Below are positions 6,255 to 13,252 of a stretch of 16,788 bases of DNA, piece after piece. The DNA lies in assembly GCA_045580145.1 (NCBI GenBank), contig JAZNNI010000045.1:1-16788 (forward strand), in the 5' to 3' direction. How positions within the stretch are numbered: the first letter of the stretch is position 1; the number at the start of each line of letters is the position of its first letter. The notes under the pieces are model-generated. The model was not told the origin of the DNA, did no database searches, and worked only from the letters and a program-made list of their open reading frames with translations. Source of the DNA: UBA1738 sp045580145 (GTDB lineage: Bacteria > Bacillota > Clostridia > UBA1381). The translations under genes were made by a program, and so were the position numbers.

Positions 6255-7646
6255 GTGAAAAATTCAGAAAAAACAATGGACAAAATCGTTGCCCTTTGTA
6301 AAGGCAGAGGCTTTATTTATGCAGGCAGCGAAATATATGGCGGACTTGCAAACACTTGGGATTATGGTCCTTTAGGTGTAGAGTTCAAAAACAACGTGAA
6401 AAAGGCTTGGTGGAAAAAGTTTATTTCCGAGTCAAAATACAATGTTGGAGTTGACTGTGCTATACTTATGAACCCTGAAACCTGGGTTGCATCAGGTCAC
6501 CTCGGCGGTTTTTCCGACCCACTTATGGATTGTAAGGAATGTCACGCACGTCACAGAGCTGACAAGCTCATCGAAGATTATGCTCACGAGCAGGGCGAAG
6601 ACGTTACAGTTGACGGATGGAGCAACGAAAAAATGGTGGAATACATAACCGAGCACGGTATTGTATGTCCTGAATGCGGCAAGCAGAATTTTACCGATAT
6701 AAGACAATTTAACCTTATGTTCAAAACCTTCCAGGGCGTTACAGAGGACTCTTCTTCAACGGTTTATCTCCGTCCTGAAACTGCACAGGGAATTTTTGTA
6801 AACTTTAAAAATGTTCAGCGTACTTCAAGAAAGAAGGTACCTTTCGGAATCGGTCAGGTAGGAAAATCCTTCCGTAACGAAATTACACCTGGTAACTTCA
6901 CTTTCAGAACACGTGAATTTGAACAAATGGAGCTTGAATTCTTCTGCAAGCCAGGCGAGGATATGGAATGGTTCTACTATTGGAAAGATTTTTGTATGAA
7001 CTGGCTTAAAGACCTTGGAATCAGAGAAGAAAATCTCCGTTTCCGTGACCATTCACCAGAAGAACTTGCTTTCTATTCAAAGGGAACATCAGATATTGAA
7101 TTCGTATTCCCATTCGGTTGGGGCGAGCTTTGGGGAATTGCTGACAGAACTGACTATGACCTCTTGCAGCATCAGAATCACTCAGGCGAAAGTATGGAAT
7201 ATATTGACCAGATTACAGGTGAAAGATATGTTCCTTACTGTGTAGAGCCGTCACTCGGTGCAGACCGTGTAACACTTGCATTCTTAGTTGAAGCATACGA
7301 CGAAGAAGATTTAGGCGACGGAGACTCACGAGTTGTTCTTCGTTTCCACCCTGCTTTAGCTCCTGTCAAGGCTGCAGTGCTTCCTCTTTCTAAGAAGCTT
7401 AACGAAGGCGCAGAAAAGGTATTTGAAGATCTTTCAAAGAAATTCAATATAGAATATGACGATGCCGGTTCAATCGGTAAGCGATACCGCAGACAGGATG
7501 AAATTGGTACGCCGTTCTGTATCACATATGACTTTGATTCAGAGGAAGACCAGTCAGTTACAGTTCGTGACAGAGATACTATGGAGCAGCAGAGAATTAA
7601 GATTTGTGACCTTGAAGAATTCCTCTCAAAGAAGCTTGAGTTTTAA
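6255..7646 (+). CDS. glyS: Glycyl-tRNA synthetase, single-chain alpha2 type
   Basis: This class II synthetase charges tRNA-Gly with glycine in the cytoplasm. The N-terminal KGRGFIYAGSEIYGG and TWDYGPLG segments are characteristic of the archaeal/eukaryotic-type GlyRS that many Gram-positive bacteria use instead of the alpha/beta enzyme. A Cys-rich insertion (DCKECHARH and CPECGKQN, about residues 90-145) looks like a zinc site. Motif 2 contains FRNEITPGNFTFRTREFEQ, and motif 3 is GADRVTLAFL. A C-terminal anticodon-binding domain follows (about 365-463). No ATG has a ribosome binding site. I prefer GTG at 6255, with a weak GGGTG about 8 bases upstream. GTG at 6246 and ATG at 6276 are alternatives, the latter lacking any Shine-Dalgarno sequence. 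The length of about 463 is normal for this type. mscL follows after 22 bases. Confidence 0.95.
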   Translation: MKNSEKTMDKIVALCKGRGFIYAGSEIYGGLANTWDYGPLGVEFKNNVKKAWWKKFISESKYNVGVDCAILMNPETWVASGHLGGFSDPLMDCKECHARHRADKLIEDYAHEQGEDVTVDGWSNEKMVEYITEHGIVCPECGKQNFTDIRQFNLMFKTFQGVTEDSSSTVYLRPETAQGIFVNFKNVQRTSRKKVPFGIGQVGKSFRNEITPGNFTFRTREFEQMELEFFCKPGEDMEWFYYWKDFCMNWLKDLGIREENLRFRDHSPEELAFYSKGTSDIEFVFPFGWGELWGIADRTDYDLLQHQNHSGESMEYIDQITGERYVPYCVEPSLGADRVTLAFLVEAYDEEDLGDGDSRVVLRFHPALAPVKAAVLPLSKKLNEGAEKVFEDLSKKFNIEYDDAGSIGKRYRRQDEIGTPFCITYDFDSEEDQSVTVRDRDTMEQQRIKICDLEEFLSKKLEF

Positions 7647-7668
7647 TTAAGAAAGGAAATTACTACAA

Positions 7669-8076
7669 ATGAAATTATTTGATGAATTTAAGAAATTTAT
7701 TGCGCGCGGCAACGTAATCGATATGGCTGTCGGTGTTGTAATGGGTACTGCTTTTACAAAAATTGTAAATTCACTCGTTACTAATATTATTACACCTTTA
7801 ATAAGTGTAATCACAGGCAAGGTAAATGTTGCAGAGCTTGCAATTACAGTATCGGAAACACTTTCTATTCCATATGGTCAGTTCTTACAGGCCGTAATTG
7901 ACTTTTTACTTATTGCCTTCTCTGTATTCTGTATGGTAAAGGTTATGAATAGCTTAAAGGACAGATTCTCAAAAACTGAAGAAGAACCTGCTCCCGCGCC
8001 TGAAGAACCAAAACTTTCAGATGAAGCAGCACTTCTTACTGAAATCAGAGATTTACTTAAAAATAAAGAGAATTAA
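7669..8076 (+). CDS. mscL: Large-conductance mechanosensitive channel MscL
   Basis: This is a 135-residue membrane channel that opens under membrane tension to release solutes during osmotic downshock; the family works as a homopentamer. The N-terminal FDEFKKFIARGNVIDMAVG helix and first membrane segment, with the conserved VVMGTAFTKIVNSLVTNIITP, are diagnostic. A second membrane segment lies at about residues 68-92 (FLQAVIDFLLIAFSVF), with a periplasmic-type loop between the two. The C-terminal cytoplasmic part has an acidic, Pro-rich linker (EEEPAPAPEEP) and then a short helix, LLTEIRDLLK, as in other MscL proteins. The ATG is preceded by GAAAGGAA. It lies 22 bases behind glyS and is closed by a strong terminator, so the two genes are probably co-transcribed. 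The pairing looks positional rather than functional. Confidence 0.97.
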   Translation: MKLFDEFKKFIARGNVIDMAVGVVMGTAFTKIVNSLVTNIITPLISVITGKVNVAELAITVSETLSIPYGQFLQAVIDFLLIAFSVFCMVKVMNSLKDRFSKTEEEPAPAPEEPKLSDEAALLTEIRDLLKNKEN

Positions 8077-8084
8077 TTTAAATC

Positions 8085-8114
8085 GGCTGTGGCGCTTTGC
8101 CACAGCCTTTTTTT
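8085..8114 (+). terminator. Intrinsic terminator after mscL
   Basis: A perfect nine-pair stem, GGCTGTGGC (8085-8093) and GCCACAGCC (8099-8107) around a five-base loop, is followed directly by seven T residues. It ends the glyS-mscL unit. The reverse strand lacks a T-run after the stem, so it is a weaker stop for the facing small gene at 8131. Confidence 0.93.
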
Positions 8115-8130
8115 GATATTAATCACAAAC

Positions 8131-8361
8131 TCATTTTGCATCAGGTGCAGATTTTATATGCCGACCTTTTATTTTCTTTACATTATCAAAATCGTTTACC
8201 TGCTCGGGTATAACGTAAATTTCCCCATAAGCTTCAGCCTCTTCTTCACTTGTAGGCGGAATTTGAATAAGTCCTGTGCATTCTGTGCTTGACGCAACAT
8301 TGTTATATTTATCTATTATATCCAAATCAAAATTTTCATTCTTTTTTTCCTGTTTTTTCAT
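8131..8361 (-). CDS. Small uncharacterised protein with an ECTGLIQ motif
   Basis: This is a 76-residue soluble protein without signal peptide or membrane segment. It begins with a Lys/Glu-rich tail (MKKQEKKNENFD), continues with the central segment SSTECTGLIQIPPTSEEEAEAYGEIYVIP, and ends in a basic tail. It has a single Cys. Support for a real gene is the strong ribosome binding site AAGGGAGG ahead of the ATG and its tight fit between two terminators. From memory, short clostridial proteins with a similar Cys-Thr-Gly-Leu-Ile-x-x-Pro plus Glu-Ala-Glu-x-Tyr layout exist as hypotheticals; I know no function. The acidic, Pro-containing centre could be a small adaptor or a precursor peptide, but nothing adjacent suggests a modification enzyme that uses it. 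The pflA radical SAM gene upstream is a standard glycyl-radical activase. Confidence 0.7.
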   Translation of the reverse strand: MKKQEKKNENFDLDIIDKYNNVASSTECTGLIQIPPTSEEEAEAYGEIYVIPEQVNDFDNVKKIKGRHIKSAPDAK

Positions 8362-8458
8362 ACTATCCTCCCTTTCTTCAATTTTATTTTTTTCGCTATA
8401 TGTATATTTTATAGTATGAAAAAATAAGAAATTTTGTTAAATAAGCTTGTTTTGTTTA

Positions 8459-8494
8459 ATAAAAAAAATGCTTACCTTTTACTCGGCAAGCATT
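8459..8494 (-). terminator. Intrinsic terminator overlapping the end of pflA
   Basis: On the minus strand AATGCTTGCC (8494-8485) pairs with GGTAAGCATT (8476-8467) through ten pairs, including one G-U, and is followed by a T-run of about six. The first arm includes the last pflA codons and the stop codon sits in the loop, so the terminator is built into the gene end. Confidence 0.88.
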
Positions 8495-9195
8495 TTCTTT
8501 AACTTATTCATTTTTTCAATTTCCGGTTCGGGTATGTCTGCAAATGGGAAGTTTATACCCATATTCTCATACTTAGTCGTGCAAATCTTCCGAAAAGGTA
8601 ATAATTCAATCTTATCAATGCAAGGATATTTCGCCTTAACTTCCTTTAAAAATAATACATTTTCTTCATTGTCATTTAATGTCGGAATTATTACCTGACG
8701 CATAGTAACAGGAATTTTCTTTTCATTAAGATATTCCAAAAACTCAAGTGGTTTCAAAAGGCTGCAACCAACGTTTTCACGATAGAGGCTATCTGTCATA
8801 TACTTTATATCCAAGAGAACTCTATCCGTTTCGCCAAGCAATCTCTTGACTTCATCATTCAAAATGCACCCCGACGTATCAAGACAGGTATTGATTCCCT
8901 CGATATGTGCAAGCCTGAAGACCTCATAAACAAACTCCGGCTGCAGTATCGGTTCACCGCCAGACAAAGTTATTCCTCCATTTGTGCCAAAGTACTCCCT
9001 ATAATGAGTCGCCTTCTCTACAATTTCACAAGGCATATACTCCTCACCTGCATCCATCTGCCACGTGTCGGGATTATGACAGCACTTACACCTCAAGTTA
9101 CACCCTTGCATAAATACCACAAACCTCACGCCAGGTCCGTCCAGCGTTCCAAGGCTCTGGATAGAATGTACTCTTCCCACTATTTCCTTTTTCAT
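8479..9195 (-). CDS. pflA: Pyruvate formate-lyase activating enzyme (radical SAM)
   Basis: This is a 238-residue cytoplasmic radical SAM enzyme that abstracts hydrogen from the conserved glycine of pyruvate formate-lyase to create the catalytic glycyl radical. The diagnostic cluster motif CNLRCKCC (CxxxCxxC, about residues 32-39) binds the [4Fe-4S] cluster. It is preceded by GTLDGPGVRFVVFMQG and followed by HNPDTW, both typical of PFL activases. GGITLSGGEP (about 74-83) is the SAM-binding glycine motif. Length is close to the roughly 245 usual for PflA, and it lacks the extra ferredoxin-like insert of other glycyl-radical activases, so pyruvate formate-lyase is the expected partner. The start codon overlaps the pflB stop in an ATGA arrangement, indicating translational coupling. 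A terminator overlaps its 3' end. Confidence 0.96.
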   Translation of the reverse strand: MKKEIVGRVHSIQSLGTLDGPGVRFVVFMQGCNLRCKCCHNPDTWQMDAGEEYMPCEIVEKATHYREYFGTNGGITLSGGEPILQPEFVYEVFRLAHIEGINTCLDTSGCILNDEVKRLLGETDRVLLDIKYMTDSLYRENVGCSLLKPLEFLEYLNEKKIPVTMRQVIIPTLNDNEENVLFLKEVKAKYPCIDKIELLPFRKICTTKYENMGINFPFADIPEPEIEKMNKLKKMLAE

Positions 9196-11423
9196 ACTAC
9201 CTCGTGGAATGTACGGCTTATAACCTCGCGCTGCTGTTCACGTGACAGCTTATTGAAGTTTACTGCGTATCCCGAAACACGTATTGTTAGGTTTGGATAA
9301 TCTTCAGGATTTTCGTATGCTTTCATCAGTGTTTCACGGTTTAACACATTTACATTAATATGATGCGCATTCTTTGCAAAGTATCCGTCAAGTATCGTAA
9401 CAAGGTTTTTGCATCTTTCATCTTCGTCACGTCCCAAAGCCTCAGGGGTTATCGAGAATGTATTTGAAATACCGTCACGGCAATCGTCATAGCTGATTTT
9501 TGCTACTGAATTAAGTGATGCAAGCGCTCCGTTTTCTTCTCTGTTATGCATTGGATTCGCACCCGGTGCAAACGGTTCTCCATTCTTTCTTCCATCAGGA
9601 GTTGCGGCAGTATTCTTGCCATACATAACATTTGATGTGATTGTAAGAACCGAAAGTGTATGAATGGCATTTCTGTAGGTCGGAGTCTTTCTAAGCTCTG
9701 TAATCACCTTATGCGCCATTTCTTTTGCTATCAAATCGACTCTGTCATCGTCATTTCCGAATTTAGGGAAATCACCTGTTGTTTCAAATTCAGCGATATA
9801 ACCATCTTCATTCATTACAGGCTTTACTTGTGCAAACTTAATCGCACTCAAAGAATCCGCAACAACAGAAAGTCCTGCAATACCAAACGCCATAAATCTG
9901 TCAACCTCTGTATCGTGAAGTGCCATCTGTGACTTTTCATATGCATACTTATCGTGCATATAATGGATTACGTTCATTGTATTAACATACAGTTTTGAGA
10001 GCCAGCTGATATAAATATCAAATCTCTTCATAACTGTATCAAAGTCAAGCTTGTCCTGTGCAAGAACTGACATCTGAGGACCGATATGCATACCGCTTGA
10101 AGTATCATATCCTCCGTTTATCGCAATCAAGAGAAGCTTTGCAAGATTGCATCTTGCACCAAAGAACTGCATCTGCTTTCCAACCTTCATTGCAGATACG
10201 CAGCAGGCAATCGCATAGTCATCCCCATAAACTGGACGCATAACATCATCGTTTTCATACTGAATAGAATCAGTATCAGCAGAAACCTTAGCACAGAATT
10301 TCTTGAATGCCTCAGGTAGTGCTGTCGACCAAAGAATTGTAAGGTTTGGTTCAGGTGATGAGCCGAGAGTATAGAGAGTATTTAACATTCTGTAGCAGTT
10401 TTTGGTAACTAAAGTTCTTCCGTCCTCGCCCATACCTCCAACAGCCTCTGTAATCCACATCGGGTCGCCTCCGAAAAGCTCGTTGTATTCAGGAGTTCTT
10501 AAGTGTCTTGCAATACGAAGCTTAATAACAAAATCATCCATAAGCTCCTGAGCATCCTTTTCAGTCAGAATTCCCTTTTCTATATCTCTTTCGATATAAA
10601 TATCAAAAAATGTACTTACCCTTCCAAGTGACATTGCTGCACCGTTCTGCTCCTTTATTGCAGCAAGATATGCAAAGTATGTCCACTGAATTGCCTCACA
10701 GGCATTTCCTGCCGGCTCACCTATATCACAGCCGTGCATCTGTGCCATTTCCTTCATCATTCCAAGGAATGCTATCTGCTGGAAAAGTTCTTCGCTGAGT
10801 CTTACATCGTCAGTATTAAAGTTACCTTTTCCAAGTCTCGCCTTATCCTTTTTCTTTTCTTCAATCAATTTGTCAACGCCATAAAGCGCCACACGTCTGT
10901 AATCGCCTATAATTCTTCCTCTGCCGTAAGCATCAGGAAGACCTGTTATAACGTGACATTTACGTGCCTGTCTCATTTCATCAGTATATGCGCGGAATAC
11001 TCCGTCATTATGTGTAGTGCGGAAACGAAATCCCTCTTCTACGCTCTTATCAAGCTTATATCCGTAGGCTTCACACGCTTGCTTCGCCATTCTCATTCCG
11101 CCAAATGGATTTACACCTCTTTTTAAAGGCTTATCTGTCTGCATTCCGACAATGATTTCGTTTTCTTTGTCAATATATCCCGGTTCATATGTAACCAGCG
11201 ATGAAACTCTGTCAACCCCGACATCTAAAACCCCGCCTTTTTTACGTTCTTCCGCAAAAAGTGCCTGCACCTTTTCCATCAATGCTTTTGTACGTGGAGT
11301 TGCAGTTTCAAGAAAACTGTCATCCCCTATATATTCCTTATAGTTTGTCTGGATAAAATCACGAACGTTAATTTCATCCTGCCAGACTCCGCATTTAAAT
11401 CCATTCCAATTTTTGTGTTCCAT
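9192..11423 (-). CDS. pflB: Formate C-acetyltransferase (pyruvate formate-lyase)
   Basis: This is a 743-residue glycyl radical enzyme that converts pyruvate and CoA to acetyl-CoA and formate during anaerobic metabolism. The adjacent catalytic cysteines appear in IACCVSAM (about residue 406), and the radical glycine is in RVSGYAVNF near residue 717 by the C-terminus, both where expected. Other family stretches are VNPFGGMRMA, DAYGRGRIIGDYRR and NVLNRETLMKAYENPEDYP. Length is near the 760 of the Escherichia coli enzyme, and the double Cys separates it from diol dehydratases and choline lyase, which have a single Cys. The ATG has AAAGGAGG upstream. Expression is predicted to be controlled by the ZTP riboswitch and terminator in the leader. 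It overlaps pflA by four bases. The product formate can feed 10-formyl-tetrahydrofolate and purine synthesis. Confidence 0.98.
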   Translation of the reverse strand: MEHKNWNGFKCGVWQDEINVRDFIQTNYKEYIGDDSFLETATPRTKALMEKVQALFAEERKKGGVLDVGVDRVSSLVTYEPGYIDKENEIIVGMQTDKPLKRGVNPFGGMRMAKQACEAYGYKLDKSVEEGFRFRTTHNDGVFRAYTDEMRQARKCHVITGLPDAYGRGRIIGDYRRVALYGVDKLIEEKKKDKARLGKGNFNTDDVRLSEELFQQIAFLGMMKEMAQMHGCDIGEPAGNACEAIQWTYFAYLAAIKEQNGAAMSLGRVSTFFDIYIERDIEKGILTEKDAQELMDDFVIKLRIARHLRTPEYNELFGGDPMWITEAVGGMGEDGRTLVTKNCYRMLNTLYTLGSSPEPNLTILWSTALPEAFKKFCAKVSADTDSIQYENDDVMRPVYGDDYAIACCVSAMKVGKQMQFFGARCNLAKLLLIAINGGYDTSSGMHIGPQMSVLAQDKLDFDTVMKRFDIYISWLSKLYVNTMNVIHYMHDKYAYEKSQMALHDTEVDRFMAFGIAGLSVVADSLSAIKFAQVKPVMNEDGYIAEFETTGDFPKFGNDDDRVDLIAKEMAHKVITELRKTPTYRNAIHTLSVLTITSNVMYGKNTAATPDGRKNGEPFAPGANPMHNREENGALASLNSVAKISYDDCRDGISNTFSITPEALGRDEDERCKNLVTILDGYFAKNAHHINVNVLNRETLMKAYENPEDYPNLTIRVSGYAVNFNKLSREQQREVISRTFHEVV

Positions 11424-11453
11424 ATAGCTTGCCTCCTTTGTGATTTTTTTGCC

Positions 11454-11499
11454 AAATTTAAAAGGGCATATCAGTTTAGATCAGAAAACTGATTTGCCC
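11454..11499 (-). terminator. Terminator of the ZTP riboswitch platform
   Basis: On the minus strand GGGCAAATCAGTTT (11499-11486) pairs with AAACTGATATGCCC (11477-11464) through a 14-base stem with one mismatch, followed by TTTTAAATTT. The first bases, GGGC, are also the conserved 3' pseudoknot segment of the ZTP aptamer, so aptamer folding and terminator folding exclude each other. This predicts transcription of pflBA when ZTP is bound. Confidence 0.85.
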
Positions 11500-11566
11500 A
11501 GACGGTCGGCTTTTTAAAGCTGCATTCCCCCGCGGTAACCCGCAAAATCCGTCAGTCATACAGCTT
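11496..11566 (-). ncRNA. ZTP/ZMP riboswitch (pfl RNA motif)
   Basis: On the minus strand AAGCTGTA and TGCAGCTT form an outer stem enclosing TGACTGACGG, GCGGGTTACCGCGGGGGAA and, after a linker, CCGACCGTCTGGGC. The known pfl motif has the same layout: UGACUGnCG, a hairpin followed by GGGGA, and a downstream CCGnCUGGGC that forms a pseudoknot with the first domain. The family binds the purine intermediates ZMP and ZTP, which build up when 10-formyl-tetrahydrofolate is scarce, and usually turns genes on. Location directly upstream of pflB is the classical context that gave the motif its name. The 5' boundary is approximate. Confidence 0.92.
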
Positions 11567-11572
11567 CGCTTT

Positions 11573-11581
11573 ATTATAGCA
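11573..11581 (-). promoter_or_regulatory. Candidate extended -10 promoter immediately before the ZTP aptamer
   Basis: TGCTATAAT on the minus strand is an extended -10 element with a perfect core hexamer (11578-11573). Transcription would begin about seven bases later, at the first base of the aptamer. No recognisable -35 lies at the right distance, so it would depend on the extended -10. It repeats the -10 sequence of the stronger promoter about 100 bases upstream. Confidence 0.45.
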
Positions 11582-11671
11582 GTACAATATGTAAGTCCCA
11601 TTGGGCATATCAATACAAGTTATAAAGATTTGGCTTTTGCCCTCTTTAATTTTACTTTTTTCTACAACTTT

Positions 11672-11700
11672 ATTATAGCAAAATGTAACCCTTTCGTCAA
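11672..11700 (-). promoter_or_regulatory. Main promoter for pflBA
   Basis: On the minus strand TTGACG (11700-11695; five of six) is followed after exactly 17 bases by a perfect TATAAT (11677-11672), preceded by TGC as an extended -10. The transcript would start near 11665, giving about 100 bases of leader before the ZTP aptamer. Confidence 0.8.
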
Positions 11701-11783
11701 GAGTAAAAATAGCAAACTATACTCACAATTTTCTTTTATTTTTATATAAATATTACATATATAATTTATTTTTTCCAAAAGCA

Positions 11784-11812
11784 TTGACTTTCACACTATA
11801 TTGTGGTAGTAT
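11784..11812 (+). promoter_or_regulatory. Promoter of the histidine operon with internal palindrome (candidate operator)
   Basis: TTGACT (11784-11789) is followed after 17 bases by TAGTAT (11807-11812); TATGAT at 11810 with a 20-base spacer is an alternative -10. The spacer contains the imperfect palindrome CACACTATATTGTG (11792-11805), with 12 of 14 positions symmetric. A bound dimer here would block RNA polymerase, so it is a candidate operator for the TrpR-like regulator encoded just downstream. The leader is about 30 bases, leaving no room for a His T-box. Confidence 0.55.
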
Positions 11813-11846
11813 GATAAAGTAATAAAGTGAAAGGTGATGTGATAAT

Positions 11847-12143
11847 ATGAAGGACTTTCATTCAGAATCTACAAGAGAATTTTTTAAGGCATTGCTCCTT
11901 TTAAAAACGGAGGATGAGTGCAGCAATTTCTTTGATGATATATGCACCGTCAAGGAGCTTCAGGATATTTCTCAAAGACTTGAGGTTGCAAGAATGCTCG
12001 ACAAAGGCAAAAGCTACCAGATAGTTTCAAAGGAAACGGGTGCAAGCACTGCAACCATAAGCCGTGTTAACAGATGCCTTGTCTACGGCAGCGGTGGATA
12101 TAGAACTGTCCTTGACAGACTTGACGATTTGGAGGCAAAATAA
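11847..12143 (+). CDS. TrpR-like YerC/YecD (HisR-type) transcriptional regulator
   Basis: This is a 98-residue all-helical DNA-binding protein of the TrpR superfamily, YerC/YecD group. The segment CTVKELQDISQRLEVARML followed by GKSYQIVSKETGASTATISRVNRCL (about residues 35-82) contains the helix-turn-helix; SYQIVSKETGASTATISRV is typical of the family. Comparative genomic work names the Firmicutes member linked to histidine genes HisR, a predicted repressor of histidine synthesis. Its place as first gene of the his operon here fits that, and the palindrome in its promoter suggests autoregulation together with the whole operon. The ATG is preceded by AAAGGTGATG. The TAATG overlap with hisZ means stop and start share one base. 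Family is confident; histidine as effector is inferred from context. Confidence 0.9.
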   Translation: MKDFHSESTREFFKALLLLKTEDECSNFFDDICTVKELQDISQRLEVARMLDKGKSYQIVSKETGASTATISRVNRCLVYGSGGYRTVLDRLDDLEAK

Positions 12144-13252
12144 TGAATTTGACTAATTTAAAAAATGATGAAAAGGCTGTCTTTGCACTTCGCGAGCTTT
12201 ACTCAAAATATGGTTATATGCAGTATAAGATGAGTAAGTTCGAGGAGTATGATTTATATGTAAGAAACAAAAATTTTCTTGTTTCAGACCATATTATCAC
12301 CTTTACGGATACTGATGGAAAATTAATGGCACTAAAGCCTGACGTTACACTTTCAATCATAAAAAATACAAAAGACACAAAAGATTCTGTAAGCAAGGTT
12401 TACTACAATGAAAATGTATACCGTGTGTCAAAGGGTACAAATTCTTTCAAGGAAATTATGCAGGCAGGTCTTGAATGCATTGGATGTATTGATGACTATA
12501 ATATTTATGAGGTCATTATGCTTGCCCTAAAGAGTCTTGCAAGCATATCCGATGACTTTGTTTTAGATATTTCACATCTCGGGATTGTTTCTGAAGTAAT
12601 AGAAATGCTTGGAATTTCTAAAGAAGCAGAGCGTGAGCTTTTAACCTGTATCAGCGAAAAAAACACGCACGGAATTTCTGCAATATGCACCCGTGAAGGT
12701 ATCAATGCTGATTCAGTAATATCACTTATAGAAGCTTGCGGAACTCCTGACAAGGTCATTCCAGAGCTACTAAAAATTGATTTTTTAAAGGATTCACAAG
12801 CCTTATCTCAGCTTATAAAAATCACATCCCTTCTTGATAATAATGGCTTTAAAGATAAAATTCGCATCGACTTTTCCGTGATAAATCATATGGGATACTA
12901 TAATGGTTTTGTTTTCAGCGGATTTATAAATGGAATTTCGGCCTGCATATTATCAGGCGGTCAATATGACAGGCTTATGAACAAAATGGGCAGAAATTCG
13001 GGTGCAATAGGCTTTGCCCTGTATCTTGATATGCTTGAAAGGCTTACAGAAGATGAAAATTCATATGATGTTGATACTGTGATTTTATATGACGAAAATT
13101 CTGATATAAAAGCACTTAACGATGCCATAAGCTTACTTACATCAAACGGAAAGAGTGTTATGGCACAAAAGCAAATTCCAGAAAAAATCAAATACAAACA
13201 GCTTGTGCGACTTTTAGAGAGAGGGGTTGAAATTATTGAAAACAATGCTTAA
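12143..13252 (+). CDS. hisZ: ATP phosphoribosyltransferase regulatory subunit HisZ
   Basis: This is a 369-residue catalytically inactive paralogue of histidyl-tRNA synthetase. It pairs with short HisG and gives it activity and histidine feedback. Visible class II synthetase-like segments are FTDTDGKLMALKPDVTLSI (motif 2 region, about residues 53-71), YNENVYRVSKG, QAGLECIGC and, towards the end of the catalytic-like fold, SGGQYDRLMNKMG and GAIGFALYLDMLE (about 271-306). It is shorter than true HisRS (about 420) and lacks a full anticodon-binding domain, as expected for HisZ. GGAGG lies just upstream of the ATG. It overlaps the regulator gene by one base and hisG by about 17 bases. The presence of a short HisG directly downstream settles HisZ over a second HisS. 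Confidence 0.93.
   Translation: MNLTNLKNDEKAVFALRELYSKYGYMQYKMSKFEEYDLYVRNKNFLVSDHIITFTDTDGKLMALKPDVTLSIIKNTKDTKDSVSKVYYNENVYRVSKGTNSFKEIMQAGLECIGCIDDYNIYEVIMLALKSLASISDDFVLDISHLGIVSEVIEMLGISKEAERELLTCISEKNTHGISAICTREGINADSVISLIEACGTPDKVIPELLKIDFLKDSQALSQLIKITSLLDNNGFKDKIRIDFSVINHMGYYNGFVFSGFINGISACILSGGQYDRLMNKMGRNSGAIGFALYLDMLERLTEDENSYDVDTVILYDENSDIKALNDAISLLTSNGKSVMAQKQIPEKIKYKQLVRLLERGVEIIENNA

Noticed and set aside
5404..8107. Shared CTGTGG/CCACAG core in the ecf leader terminator (5404-5438) and the mscL terminator (8085-8107).
   Set aside because: A six-base match in GC-containing terminator stems is easily coincidental and the flanking sequences differ.
8131..9195. Small protein gene next to a radical SAM gene, resembling a RiPP precursor and maturase pair.
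   Set aside because: The radical SAM protein has the standard PFL activase motifs and overlaps pflB, so it is not a peptide maturase. The small gene is also separated from it by a terminator.
11813..11846. Histidine T-box or leader-peptide attenuator before the his operon.
   Set aside because: The leader is about 30 bases and has no run of His codons or T-box sequence; control by the TrpR-like regulator is more likely.
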